A stretch of DNA of 64,000 bases from Hippophae tibetana (Eukaryota; Streptophyta; Magnoliopsida; Rosales; Elaeagnaceae). The notes under the pieces were generated by a model. The model saw nothing but the letters and a program-made list of their open reading frames with translations, made no database searches and was not told where the DNA came from. Below, in pieces: positions 45,626 to 56,956 of this stretch. Position 1 is the first letter of the stretch; the number at the start of each line of letters is the position of its first letter. The stretch covers positions 85,607,816 through 85,671,815 of the forward strand of contig CM072801.1 of NCBI GenBank assembly GCA_037013495.1, read 5' to 3'. A program made the translations under genes and the position numbers.

Positions 45626-46566
45626 GGGGATTATTATGATAAATTTAGAGGTTCGATTTTGGGATTCGTTTTAGGAGACATGGACTGTGGAACATGCAGA
45701 AGCTATTTTTGGCTTTTGTTGTGTTCTCCGTGTGCCAGAAAATTTAGAAGCAAAAATGTTTTAATTTTCTTTGTGTTCTTGAGCTAATATTCTTTAAGTC
45801 TTGTAATTTAATTTTTATTTATGAAGTAATTTAATTTTTGTAGGGTTGCGTTTTTTTCTAAATTTATGAAGCTTGAGTTTAATTATTTTTGAATGATTTA
45901 TTATATTTTTAATTTGTTTATTCTATTTGTGCTTAATGCTTTTGATTATTGGAAAATTTATCAATTGATCTTTGGCACTGAAATAAACTTGGAAGAAGCA
46001 TTTTTGTGTATACTACTTATGGATAGAATAACATGTGGGCGTAGGTATTCAGGTGCACGTTGCTCGGTGTTGAGTGGGGCCCACCTGCCACGCATGCCGG
46101 TGTGTAGGGTGGGACCCATGTGTCTGCTATCTAGGTAGTTTCCCGTGCGACGCGGTCCATAGAAACTTCGCGTGCCCCAACCATCCAACAAATCATACAA
46201 TGCCATGTGTCTCAAATATTCCTACAGCTAATCCGAAGCGGACACATGGCACGTATTGGGTAAAACAAAAGCGCAAAACCAGCACACGCGATTCCAACTT
46301 ATTTTGTGGGATCCATGTGTCTCGCGTGACATGATCCCTTGCGGCGCAACCACGGGCAAGCTCTCCCTCCCACCAATTAAAGGCTGCCACGTGTCCCACT
46401 ATTTATTTCATCCAATCGAATGCTGACATGTGGCACAGAGTTTGAATTAAAATGAAATAAAAAACTGCGCACACTGTTGCCTGATAAAAACGCGTGTCTT
46501 TTCGTTGTCCCCCATTATTCACGCATTGTTGTAATAAAAAATAATTTTTTTATGTATTGGTTTAGC

Positions 46567-46574
46567 TATAAATA
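46567..46574 (+). promoter_or_regulatory. TATA box, second family-B module
   Basis: TATAAATA in GCTATAAATAGGGC, 949 bp after the first box, with a CACGTG core near 46389. Confidence 0.55.
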
Positions 46575-46641
46575 GGGCATTTGTTGCTAGAAAATAGAGG
46601 TTGGGTTTTGGGCTTCGTTTTTAGAGAGTGTTTTGGACAAT

Positions 46642-46689
46642 GGTACACGCAGAAGCCATTTTTGGCTTCTGTTGTGTGCTGCGTGTACC
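46642..46689 (+). other. Conserved two-part hairpin in the family-B LTR
   Basis: The inner arms CAGAAGCCA (46650-46658) and TGGCTTCTG (46663-46671) pair perfectly. The outer arms GGTACACG (46642-46649) and CGTGTACC (46682-46689) pair perfectly. It lies about 70 bp after the TATA box. Confidence 0.6.
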
Positions 46690-47444
46690 ATAAAAATTTA
46701 AAGAGAAAAAATGTTTAATTTTCCTTTGTGTTCTTTAAGTGATTCCTTAAATTCTGTAATTGTAATTTTTGTTATGAAATAATTTAATTTTTCTAGGGTT
46801 GCGTTTTATCTAAATTTATGAAGCTTGGGTTTAATTAATTTTGAAAGATTTATGAGACTTTCAATTTGTTTATTCTATTTGTACTTAATGCTTTTGATTA
46901 TTGGAAAATTTATCAATTGATCTGTGGCACTTAAATAAACTTGGAAGAGGCATTTTTGTGTAAATTGCTTATGGATAGAATAACATGTATATATGAAGGA
47001 TAATAATATACCTTTATCGTATGTGTGGCCATTTGAGAACTTAGAGCGTAATGAATCTTGGTGAATTTAATTCTCATAGGAATATAGTGAATTAGTTTAG
47101 CAAGATGTGTCTATACGAAGCTCAGAAGAGATGTATGGATAAAATTAGAAGTTCTTGGTTGACAAATTAAATTTACAAAAAAGTAAATCAAGACGGAATA
47201 ATATGATTCGAGTGGAATAATTTAGTGAAAATTGCAATCCTAGAATTTTATTTTATTTTGTTATAAAACTCTTAGTTACCTTGTTCCAATTAACGATTGT
47301 TTTGGATAAAATCAGAGGGAAACAATTTTAGTACTCAACAAATTGTAGTAACAAATCTCTGTGGGAACGATATTTTACTTATCACATTATTACTTGTGAC
47401 CGTGTATACTTGCATGATTTTATGTTCTCCTAAAAGGGACAACA

Positions 47445-47900
47445 ATGTTCTTGATCGAATGAATCATTTTACCAAACATTCATCCAAATATTTCCTTAAC
47501 TCCTTTTTTCTGTTGGCATTATTTGATAGGGAAAGATAGTTATTGGTATAGTTCTAGGTTACAATTCAATCAATCTCTCAAGTTGGAGGACGTCCAGGTA
47601 ACTCTTCCAAAATTACATCACAACATTCTTTCACAATTAATAGTCGTGCCAACCTCTTTTTGTCATCAACATCTATTTTTAGAGAATTTTGGAGGGATTA
47701 CACTTGTCTAATTCTATCTTCATTCTAGATAGTACTTAATAAAAATGTTGGAATGGTCCTTTACAAATATAAAGAATGCTAGAAGAGCTTCCAAGAGGAA
47801 TATTTAAAGTAAAGGATTTGTAAGATTTAGTATTTAGGCACATGTTAAAGAAGTGAAAGAATGGGTGGCACTGGTATCAAAAAGAATTTGTAGCCAAGGG
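47445..47900 (-). pseudogene. Gypsy protease and RT N-terminus
   Basis: Minus strand: FDTSATHSFTSLTCA at about 47835-47883 is a retropepsin site with DTG changed to DTS. At 47621-47580, DVILEELPGRPPT is the start of RT (DVFPEELPGLPP). At 47510-47445, ELRKYLDECLVK then FIRSRT ends at the family-B insertion. Stops occur within each piece. Confidence 0.7.
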
Positions 47901-48779
47901 TTGTTTAGTAAAATAGTACTAATATCATTGATTTATGGTTCCTCTTGCTAGATATTCCAAAGACTTACCTTTGTGATCCTTGTCCTGAGTTGTGATGCTT
48001 ATGCCCTTATCCTTTCCTTGTATATATTGTTGTTGATTAAAGATTTACGAAGGGTTTGATTGTTGTTGGAAAAGAGTACATAATCGAATGATAAGGTCAG
48101 AAGGTTTATTCTTGAAAGGTCATCTTGGTTGTTGAAAACTTTATACGATTTCCAACCAGACTGTTGGCTTTGTCTTGGAAAATCTTTTGAGTAAAATGTG
48201 ATCCTCATCCATTGTTTCAATCCAATTATCTTAAGAAATTATTATTTTTGACGTGAATCGTCTCATGACAAAACTAGTGGTATAAGATCCAATCATTTGA
48301 TTAAAACTTTAAAGAATAATGTAAGATATTAACTTATTTCTCGTTCAAATTTTTCAATCCTATAAGTTACTGTATAATTCGCGAGGAAACTCCTACATTT
48401 TAGTAAAAAGGCAAATATTATCAGTTGCTCCCATAATCAATTCAGTCTGATGAATCGTTTGTAAAGCATCTAACTTCTCTTAAATTCAAAATATAGCTAG
48501 TGTGACATGCATGTTTCAAAGATAGAATATGTCCAATCCATCGAAACCATCATACAGTGATGTCAAAATTTGATAATTCGTTGAAGTACAGAAAATGAGT
48601 CTTTACAACTCTTTGTGGTAGTAAATTCTACTTTTCTCCTTGTGCTCTTCCTGAATTCGATCTTTACTTAGTGCAATTAATTTTACACATGTTTCTTACA
48701 AGCTATTCTTTTACTAAAAGGTAAGATGAGACAAAAACAACTTTAAGAAAACAATTTTATTATCACTGATTAGAACCGT
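47901..48779 (-). pseudogene. Gypsy gag region, decayed
   Basis: Lies between the primer site and protease on the minus strand, so by position it is gag. One 73-codon frame remains (48220-47999), but I recognise no gag motif or zinc knuckle in it. Confidence 0.4.
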
Positions 48780-48791
48780 GCTTTGATACCA
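48780..48791 (-). other. Primer-binding site of the old gypsy element
   Basis: Minus-strand TGGTATCAAAGC (initiator tRNA-Met), two bases from the 5' LTR end. Confidence 0.8.
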
Positions 48792-48792
48792 A

Positions 48793-49680
48793 ATTTTCAT
48801 GCCCCAAAATACAGGTATGTGAATTTTGAGAAAAAAGACTATATTTAAAATAAAATTTATTAAATAATCCTAAAATTCAATCAATAATCAATTATTTGTA
48901 AATAATTCAAGTATCCTGAAAGATTTCCTATTTAAAACAAAGTTCATTATAAATTTCAAAAACTTATATCCAAAACATTTACAAAGCCAATAAGATGTAT
49001 CAAATTAGAGTGGTCTCAGCCTACCTACAAGTAAATTAGATTAACCAATAAAACGAATAAGGTTTTAAGATCAAACCATTGACATATGAATCCTGCATGA
49101 AAGATCTTTATGTCTTTACAACGACTATTTTGATACCGTAGCTAAAATGTGGCAAGAATGGGGTGAATTAGCACAGAATGAGTTTACTCCATAATAATAT
49201 TATCACAAATATTCATGGTGCATGCCACATATAATAAAATTCATGAATAAAAATAATAATCATCACCAGTATATAGTGTGGGGATATTTTTATTTACAAA
49301 ATCATGTATACCTATACTTCCTCACTTTCAAAATTGGTGGAGTGTACGTTTCAAGTATCCCAGTGCATGCTCACAGGAGATAAAATGTACTATATAAATA
49401 TAAAATCCTTATGCATGATATGCAACCTCCATATGTATTGGCCTACTGAAATTCATGGGCATATGTGCAATCAACCTTCGAGACACATGTGGGCCCTCCT
49501 CCCACCCCATGTATGTTCATACTTTGAGATATATATGGTACATGTATTCATCAACATCCTTATCAAAGGGTCCCTCATCTATGGGTGGTTCACTCTGAGA
49601 CACAATGAGGTGTCCAACTTCGAGTCCCATGTGCAATCAAACTCTAAGTCCCAATAGACGTGCTAAGACATAATGGTGGT
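48793..49680 (-). repeat. 5' LTR of the old gypsy element, proximal part
   Basis: Matches 40782-41640. Interrupted at 49680 by the LARD-like element; the homology continues at 56957-57370. Confidence 0.8.
49676..49680 (+). repeat. Target-site duplication, left
   Basis: GTGGT directly before TGATGAGTGC; repeated at 56952-56956. Confidence 0.9.
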
Positions 49681-51552
49681 TGATGAGTGCTCAAAAACCA
49701 CTAAAATAACCATGATTTTATGCACATTAATTGATTAAAATTATATATATTTATATGTTTTATCATATATTTATATAAATTTGTTTTTTTCGGAATCACG
49801 GGTATTTTTATTGTTTTTCAGGTATTTTGGTTTAAAAACGTAACTTAAAGACTCAAAGAGGAATACTTGAAGCAATACATCACAAATATATTAATAAATA
49901 AATGGGGAAAGGTCAACAAATATGCAAAATTTGGACAAAATGGGTCAAAAAGGTCAAAAATATCAAAAAGGAGAAAAATGCGCCGCCGCGCCGCCGCGTC
50001 GCCCTGCCGCCCAAACGTGCGCGCAGCAGCGCCCAATCCCGCGCCAAGCTGCGTGCGCGGGTACTGTTCATCTGGGTGCGCCCAACTGCCTCCGCGAGCG
50101 CCGACGCCCGTTTGGCCCGTTTTTCACGTGCAACCGCCCCCATGATGTCATGTTGACATCATCAATGACCTCAGCATTTCCATTACGCGTTTTTACATTT
50201 TTTTTACATTTTTTTACTCATTTTTTCTCTCCATCCTCACCTATAAATACCCCCCTTCCCTTCACTTCCAAAACACACCTTCAAAACCTCCAAATACATT
50301 CTTTTCTCTCTTTCTTTCTCTCTGTTCTTAGATTTTTAGTTTTTCTTATGTTTTCTTAGTTTTTAGCTTTTCTTAGTTAATTTCTCTTAGTTTTAGAGTT
50401 CTTCCCTTTTTGGGAAGAACTAGTTATGTTTTTGTAATATTTTAGCTTTTTGATTCAATAAATGGGAGTGCAAATTCCGCTTGGAGTTTTTCCAGCAACG
50501 GGAATAGCGTCGAAGTTCTGTAAGGATTTAATTTTCTTTACAGTTATTTTTATGCTTTATTCTTACATGTTATATTTAATTTGTCTGTAGTTAAATTTAA
50601 CTGTGCTGGCTGTTTAGTAAACATGATGTAATAATAACGTTGTTATGCTTGCGAAATATTAAATAGGTAAAAATCTCTAAAATGGATTGATTTTATTTTT
50701 ATTCATGATTTTATATTAAGAATGTTAGAGAGAAATATATTATTTTTCATTACAAACTTAAACCTGAAAATTAGATTTTAAGGTTTAGTTATCCGGTCTG
50801 ATTTAGAGTAGTGCTCTTTTATTTGATGGTACAATCGCCCGGTAGTTAGAGTGAAGCTCTATTTCAAAAGTTTTTATAAGAATTATTATCTGAAAATGTA
50901 TTGACGACATGTTTTCGGTAGTGGTTTTAAAACTTGAAAGTTAGTACTCGGATAACTAAATTCTTAGGTTTAATTTGGACACCTTGAATAAAGTTTAAAC
51001 TGTCTAACCCCACCAAAGGTGGCATTTAAATGGTTCATTTTCAATCTCTTAGAAAAAGGAATTAATTTAATTAAGCATATTAGTTATCAACCCCACCCAT
51101 AGGTGTTAATTGATTTGTTTAGTTAACAAAGAATATCTAACCCCACCAAAGGTGGTATTCATGCAAAAAAGGGAGAATCAATAAATATCAATTCATATCT
51201 TTAATAACCTAGATAATATGAGCAAGCATAATTAACTTAGTTATTATATCCATAAATACTCCGCCATTATAAATGATAAAATTTGCATAAATATTTATTT
51301 AATCTATGTTTATTTTTATGTAAGTAGATTAAAAACACAAAACCCCAAAATATCGTGACAAGATGTTTAGGATTTAATTTCGTTTTTAAAAGTTTGAATA
51401 ATAAATTAGAAACCACATACATTCCTTCCTTAGATCGACCTTGGGAGTATACTTATCATTTTCTTCGAAATGATTCGTGCACTTGCGAGAGTTTTATAAA
51501 TATTAAAACCAAAGTATTGGCAAGAATCGACGATGTCGATTTTCGCTCATCA
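49681..51552 (+). repeat. LARD 5' LTR
   Basis: 1,872 bp. It has a CpG-rich U3 block (about 49980-50130), altered bZIP sites at 50143 and 50154, TATA at 50242, an AATAAA at about 50457 and three CCACC/GGTGG palindromes at 51005-51155. Confidence 0.92.
50242..50249 (+). promoter_or_regulatory. TATA box of the LARD 5' LTR
   Basis: TATAAATA in CCTCACCTATAAATACCCCC, about 80 bp downstream of the TGACATCA site. Confidence 0.7.
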
Positions 51553-51558
51553 AGTTTT

Positions 51559-51576
51559 TGGCGCCGTTGCCGGGGA
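51559..51576 (+). other. Primer-binding site (tRNA-Asp)
   Basis: TGGCGCCGTTGCCGGGGA is complementary to the 3' end of plant tRNA-Asp including CCA, 6 bp after the 5' LTR. tRNA-Asp priming is typical of Athila-group elements (recalled knowledge). Confidence 0.85.
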
Positions 51577-52653
51577 AGGAATAGCGGTTTTTAAATTATT
51601 TATCAAAATTTTAAAAACATTTTTGTGGTGTAAATAATTGTGATTTTTTTTGTTTTAATAAAAAAAATAATAATCAAATTTCAAATTTTATAAGAAATAA
51701 AAATAAATAAATAAATAAATAAAAATAAATTTTTTTTAGTAAAATAATTTAGAAATTTGAAATTTGAAGTAAAAATTTTACCGTTCATGAATAGTAAAAG
51801 AAAAAAAAATTAAAAACTTAAAAACATAAAAACATTTAAGATAAAAAATAAATAGTATAGTGTAAATAGTCAAATAAAATTATCGTTCATGAATAGTAAA
51901 AAAAATTAAAAATTAAAAATTTCAAATTTTTTTTAAGTTAATAAGAAATAATATAGCATGAATAGTAAAAAAAATAAAAAAAATAAAAAAAAACTTAATT
52001 TTTAATTTTCGTTTAATGTTAAGTTTTTATCTTAATTTTATTTTTTTTAATAAAAATAATAATAAAAATGAATAAAAACAAAATAAAAAAAATATCAATT
52101 TTTATTCTTATTTTATTTTCCTTTACCTTTTTCAATTTTATTTTATTTTTATTTTTATTTTTTTTATTTTAGTTTAGTTTAGTTTATTTTGTTTTATTTT
52201 ATTTTATTTTATTTCAATTTTATTTCAATTTATTTTATTTATTTGTTTTTTTTATTTTATTATTTTTTTCTTTAACTATTGTTTTTTTCTCTCTTAATTT
52301 TTATTTAACTTAATTAACTTAGATTTTTCATTAACTTAATTAACTTAGATTTTTAGTTTACTTAACTTAATTAATAACTTTTTAATTAACTTAGATTTTT
52401 TTTAACTTAACTAACTTAGATTTTTAACTTAGCTTTTTAATTAAATTAACTTAATTAACTTGAACTTTTTAATTAACTTTGATTAACTTACCTTTTTAAT
52501 TAATTTAGATTTTTTTTAACTTAACCAACTTAGCTTTTTAATTAACTTAACTTAATTAACTTAGATTTTCTTTTATTTAATTAACTTAAATTTTTACTTA
52601 ATATAACTTAATTAACGTAACTTTAAAAACATGAAAAGTAAAGATCTAAGGGA
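51577..52653 (+). other. LARD leader, AT-rich, with short tandem repeats
   Basis: No coding sequence. CATGAATAGTAAAA recurs at about 51786, 51887 and 51958. From about 52300 to 52620 a loose ~20-bp repeat of the form CTTAATTAACTTAGATTTTT recurs, about a dozen times. Confidence 0.6.
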
Positions 52654-52773
52654 GTTCTGTCTAGGAGACTAGTTCCTGGATGCCTTTGTGCCACTAGTCT
52701 TTCCTGGGAACGTTGTTCTGTCTAGGAGGATGGTTTTTAAGGAGCCTTTGCCCCACCATTCTTTCCTGGGAAC
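52654..52773 (+). promoter_or_regulatory. Twin hairpin motif in the leader
   Basis: Two 58-60 bp units (52654-52711 and 52714-52773) share GTTCTGTCTAGGAG and TTCCTGGGAAC. Unit 1 arms: GACTAGT (52667-52673) with ACTAGTC (52693-52699). Unit 2 arms: GGATGGT (52728-52734) with ACCATTC (52755-52761), including one G-U pair. The arms differ between units but still pair. The second unit is conserved upstream of gag2 (3068-3144). Confidence 0.6.
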
Positions 52774-55019
52774 ACTCTTGGTTAATACTGATTATGTTAT
52801 TTTAACTTAAAAAAATAAAAAATAAAAATAAAAAAATTCTGAAACTATCTCCAAAATTTTAAAGTTTTAATTACAATCTCAAGAGTTAGTTTCTTTGTTT
52901 GATCTAGGTACAATTGTGTTTTGATGCCTTAATTATTTGATTTGTACCTAGATGTGGGTTATCTAAAACCCTCAAGCATGCCCTTAGTTTTTGGTACAGA
53001 AAAATTTAAAAATCAATAGGGCATGTTTGAAACAGTATAGGTAGACAACCTTGTCTTACTTGTAGGTATGATTGACTCAATGATGAGGGGACATTGAGTT
53101 TACTTAAAATGCAATCCCCAAGTTACGTGTTGCTAAGACGTTAAACTAAGCGCTGGATGGGAGGCAACCCATCATTTTAGGTAATTTTCTGTTATTTATT
53201 TTATTTACTTAATTTGATTGTTCATTTTAGTTTAATAATTTTTAAATTGTTAAAACTAAAAATATTTGTTGAGATGTTAGAAGTTTACAGCGATCTGTCT
53301 GTATACACTTTAATAATGAATATGATGGATGCACCTGCATTTCTCCATTACTACTTACACATTCTCAAGAAATAGGAAATCTTTCTTCTCTTTTCTCTTT
53401 ATCTTTAATTTACAGTTGTTACATTGAGGACAATGTAAGTTCTAGGTTGGGGGTGGTGAAAAATTACCATGCTTAATTAGAAAAAAAAATTAACAATTTA
53501 AAAATTAAAAAAAATAAAAAATTATTAAATATATTCTCACAAAAATTTATCATTTCTTTAAATCAAATTTAAGTAAATAGTTAAGTCTTTTGTACTGTTA
53601 GATTAATTTTTGAAAACATATCATGAAATATTTTGTAATTGTTTTTGATAATTAGTTAGTTTTTGTCATAACTAGTATTTCTTAATAAAATGTGGAAATT
53701 ATATTAAACCCAAAATCAGTGTTTATGAATTTTTTTTAGTGGAGACTACCCTTGTGAGATATAATTTGAGCCTAATTTCTTTTATTCAGAGTGAAATATA
53801 TATTTTTTTTCTATTCCAAACACATTTCTTATTTATTCAAATTTTTAGATGATCTCTATATGTATTAGCATTGAATGTATGAATTTTTTCTCATCTTAAT
53901 AGAGTATCATATATATTTTTTATTATTTTTGTTTAGATTAAACGATTTGAGTAGAAATTGATAGTATATGCTTATATCTCATTCATGCATGACTGCTACA
54001 AAAACAAAAAGACATATCTGGGGTTACCTAAACCAAGATCAAACAGAAAAGCCACAAAATTAACCACTCACCAAAATCCAAAAAAATGTACAATCTGTAC
54101 ATGGGTTGACTCTCTAAAAAAATACATATATTGAAAAAAATATATCTTCAGAAAAAAAAATAGAGAGATAAAAAATATAGTATCATCTACATACTATGAC
54201 CCACATTGCCAACAAAGTTGTGAGTAAAGGCTAAATACAAAAGAAAGATATAGGAAGTAATTCCCTAAAAAGTCATTGCAATTTCTTCATTTGTAAAAAG
54301 CATATATCTTGAAATTCTTTCTTAATGAGTTTGATTTATGCATAAAAATAATTTTTATGTATGATATCTTTATAATTTATACATTCGATTCCTTTCATGA
54401 GATCAATGTTAAAATAACACTTTGAGCCTTTATTCTTTATACATATGCGAACATATTAGTTCATTTCTATACATCAACTCTTTCGCATATAAATTAGTAT
54501 GAGTGTTTGAACCCATAGGATTCAGTGTTTTGAGAGTATTGACTTGTGAGGAATAGAGTCGAAGCGAATTCTGATTCATGACACTGAAAATGGGTAAAAT
54601 TAAATTGATACATTTTTTGACAGGAAATATGAAAATGATTTTTGACTAATTATTATAATAAATCATGATTGTTTAAAGAGATTAAAATAACTTATGCTTG
54701 AGATTTTAATTATGATCTTAAAGAAGATTAAAAAGAATGAGACATTTTTATGATATGTTGTTTTCTTTTATTCTTAAATTAATTTTTTTTTGTAATTTTA
54801 GTTTTTAATTTGATTATTTTTATTGTTCCTTTTGATTTTAGTTCAATGTTTGTGGGTATCATTACTGAAAACCCTCACGAGACTCAAACTCGTCCACTAG
54901 GGCAACCTAGGGGTTTAACGGCTTGTTGCATAGGCTAAATGCAACCGTTTCAATCCACGAAAGTGATTTAGGATAGTTTAATTTTTAGTTTTTATCGCTT
55001 CTCTTGCTAAGGGACTAGC
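52774..55019 (+). other. LARD interior, non-coding, with gypsy 3' motifs
   Basis: No gag or pol. 53085-53180 matches the motif after gag2 (TTGAGTTTACTTAAAATGCA, GGATGGGAGGCAACCCATCA). 53425-53460 has ACATTGAGGACAATGTAAG followed by GTTGGGGGTGG, a polypurine-type motif common in the 3' part of this group. The remainder is AT-rich. Confidence 0.65.
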
Positions 55020-55027
55020 AAGAAGCT

Positions 55028-55039
55028 GGTTGGGGGTTG
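55028..55039 (+). other. LARD polypurine tract
   Basis: GGTTGGGGGTTG directly before the 3' LTR start TGATGAG. Confidence 0.75.
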
Positions 55040-56951
55040 TGATGAGTGCTCAAAAAGCACTAAAATAACCATGATTTTATGCACATTAATTGATTAAAAA
55101 TATATATATATATGTTTTATCATATATTTATATAAATTTGTCTTTTTCAGAATCACGGGTATTTTTATTGTTTTTCAGGTATTTTGGCTTAAAAACGTAA
55201 CTTAAAGACTCAAAGAGGAAGACTTGAAGCAATACATCACAAATATATTAATAAATAAATGAGGAAAGGTCAACAAATATGCAAAAATTGGACAAAATGG
55301 GTCAAAAAGGTCAAAAATATCAAAAAGGAGAAAAACGCGCCGTCGCGCCGCCCTGCCGCCCAGCCGCGCGCGCAGCAACGCCTAATCCCGCGCCAAGCTG
55401 CGCGCGGGCACTGTTCATCCGCGCAAAACTGCGCGCGCGGTACTGTTCATCTGCGCGCGCGGTACTGTTCATCTGCGCGTGCCCAGCTGCCTCCGTGCGC
55501 GCCGACACCCGTTTGGCCCGTTTTTCACGTGCAACTGCCCCCATGACGTCATGCTGACGTCATCAATGACCTCAGCATTTCCATTACGCGTTTTTACATT
55601 TTTTTAACATTGTTTTACTCATTTTTTCTCTCCATCCTCACCTATAAATACCCCCTTCCCTTCACTTCAAAACACACCTTCAAAACCTCCAAATACATTC
55701 TTTTCTCTCTTTCTTTCTCTCTTTTCTTAGATTTTTAGTTTTTCTTATGTTTTCTTAGTTTTTAGCTTTTCTTAGTTAATTTCTCTTAGTTTTAGAGTTC
55801 ATCCCTTTTTGGGAAGAACTAGTTATGTTTTTGTAATATTTTAGCTTTTTGATTCAATAAATGGGAGTGCAAATTCCGCTTGGAGTTTTTCCAGCAACGG
55901 GAATAGCGTCGAAGTTCTGTAAGGATTTAATTTTCTTTACAGTTATTTTTATGCTTTATTCTTACATGTTATATTTAATTTGTCTGTAGTTAAATTTAAC
56001 TGTGCTGGCTGTTTAGTAAACATGATGTAATAATAACGTTGTTATGCTTGCGAAATATTAAATAGGTAAAAATCTCTAAAATGGATTGATTTTATTTTTA
56101 TTCATGATTTTATATTAAGAATGTTAGAGAGAAATATATTATTTTTCATTACAAACTTAAACCTGAAAATTAGATTTTAAAGTTTAGTTATCCGGTCTGA
56201 TTTACAGTAGTGCTCTTTTATTTGATGGTACAATCGCCCGGTAGTTAGAGTGAAGCTCTATTTCAAAAGTTTTTATAAGAATTATTATCTGAAAATGTAT
56301 TGACGACATGTTTTCGGTAGTGGTTTTAAAACTTGAAAGTTAGTACTCGGATAACTAAATTCTTAGGTTTAATTTGGACACCTTGAATAAAGTTTAAACT
56401 GTCTAACCCCACCAAAGGTGGCATTTAAATGGTTCATTTTCAATCTCTTAGAAAAAGGAATTAATTTAATTAAGCATATTAGTTATCAACCCCACCCATA
56501 GGTGTTAATTGATTTGTTTAGTTAACAAAGAATATCTAACCCCACCAAAGGTGGTATTCATGCAAAAAAGGGAGAATCAATAAATATCAATTCATATCTT
56601 TAATAACCTAGATAATATGAGCAAGCATAATTAACTTAGTTATTATATCCATAAATACTCCGCCATTATAAATGATAAAATTTTTATAAATATTTATTTA
56701 ATCTATGTTTATTTTTATGTAAGTAGATTAAAAACACAAAACCCCAAAATATCGTGACAGGATGTTTAGGATTTAATTTCGTTTTTAAAAGTTTGAATAA
56801 TAAATTAGAAACCACATACATTCCTTCCTTAGATCGACCTTGGGAGTATACTTATCATTTTCTTCGAAATGATTCGTGCACTTGCGAGAGTTTTATAAAT
56901 ATTAAAACCAAAGTATTGGCAAGAATCGACGATGTCAGTTTTCGCTCATCA
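55040..56951 (+). repeat. LARD 3' LTR
   Basis: 1,912 bp. It differs from the 5' LTR mainly in the CpG-rich U3 block, which here has three ACTGTTCAT units (55410, 55442, 55464) instead of one and two intact TGACGTCA sites (55544, 55555). TATA at 55643. Confidence 0.92.
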
Positions 56952-56956
56952 GTGGT
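56952..56956 (+). repeat. Target-site duplication, right
   Basis: GTGGT directly after CTCATCA, identical to 49676-49680. Confidence 0.9.

Larger units (their letters stand above)
44557..47444 (+). mobile_element. Solo LTR of family B inside the gypsy RT, with duplicated promoter half
   Basis: Begins TGATAACTG and ends GGGACAACA; 2,888 bp. RT coding stops at its right edge (minus-strand FIRSRT) and resumes at its left edge (AAYGTP), which fixes both borders. About 45000-46035 and 46036-47000 are tandem copies of one module (GC-rich box with CACGTG cores, TATA box, hairpin, U5-like AT region). TATA boxes at 45618 and 46567. Clean target duplication not visible. Confidence 0.8.
49681..56951 (+). 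mobile_element. LARD-like non-autonomous LTR retrotransposon
   Basis: Complete structure of 7,271 bp: LTRs of 1,872 and 1,912 bp with ends TGATGAG/CTCATCA, perfect 5-bp target duplication GTGGT, tRNA-Asp primer site and polypurine tract. The 3,487-bp interior has no open frame with retroviral motifs on either strand. The LTRs are nearly identical downstream of the GC-rich block, so insertion is fairly recent. It lies in the 5' LTR of an older gypsy element. The orientation is plus, from primer site and polypurine tract. It needs proteins from elsewhere; the gag copies at 1-2947 share its untranslated motifs. Confidence 0.92.
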
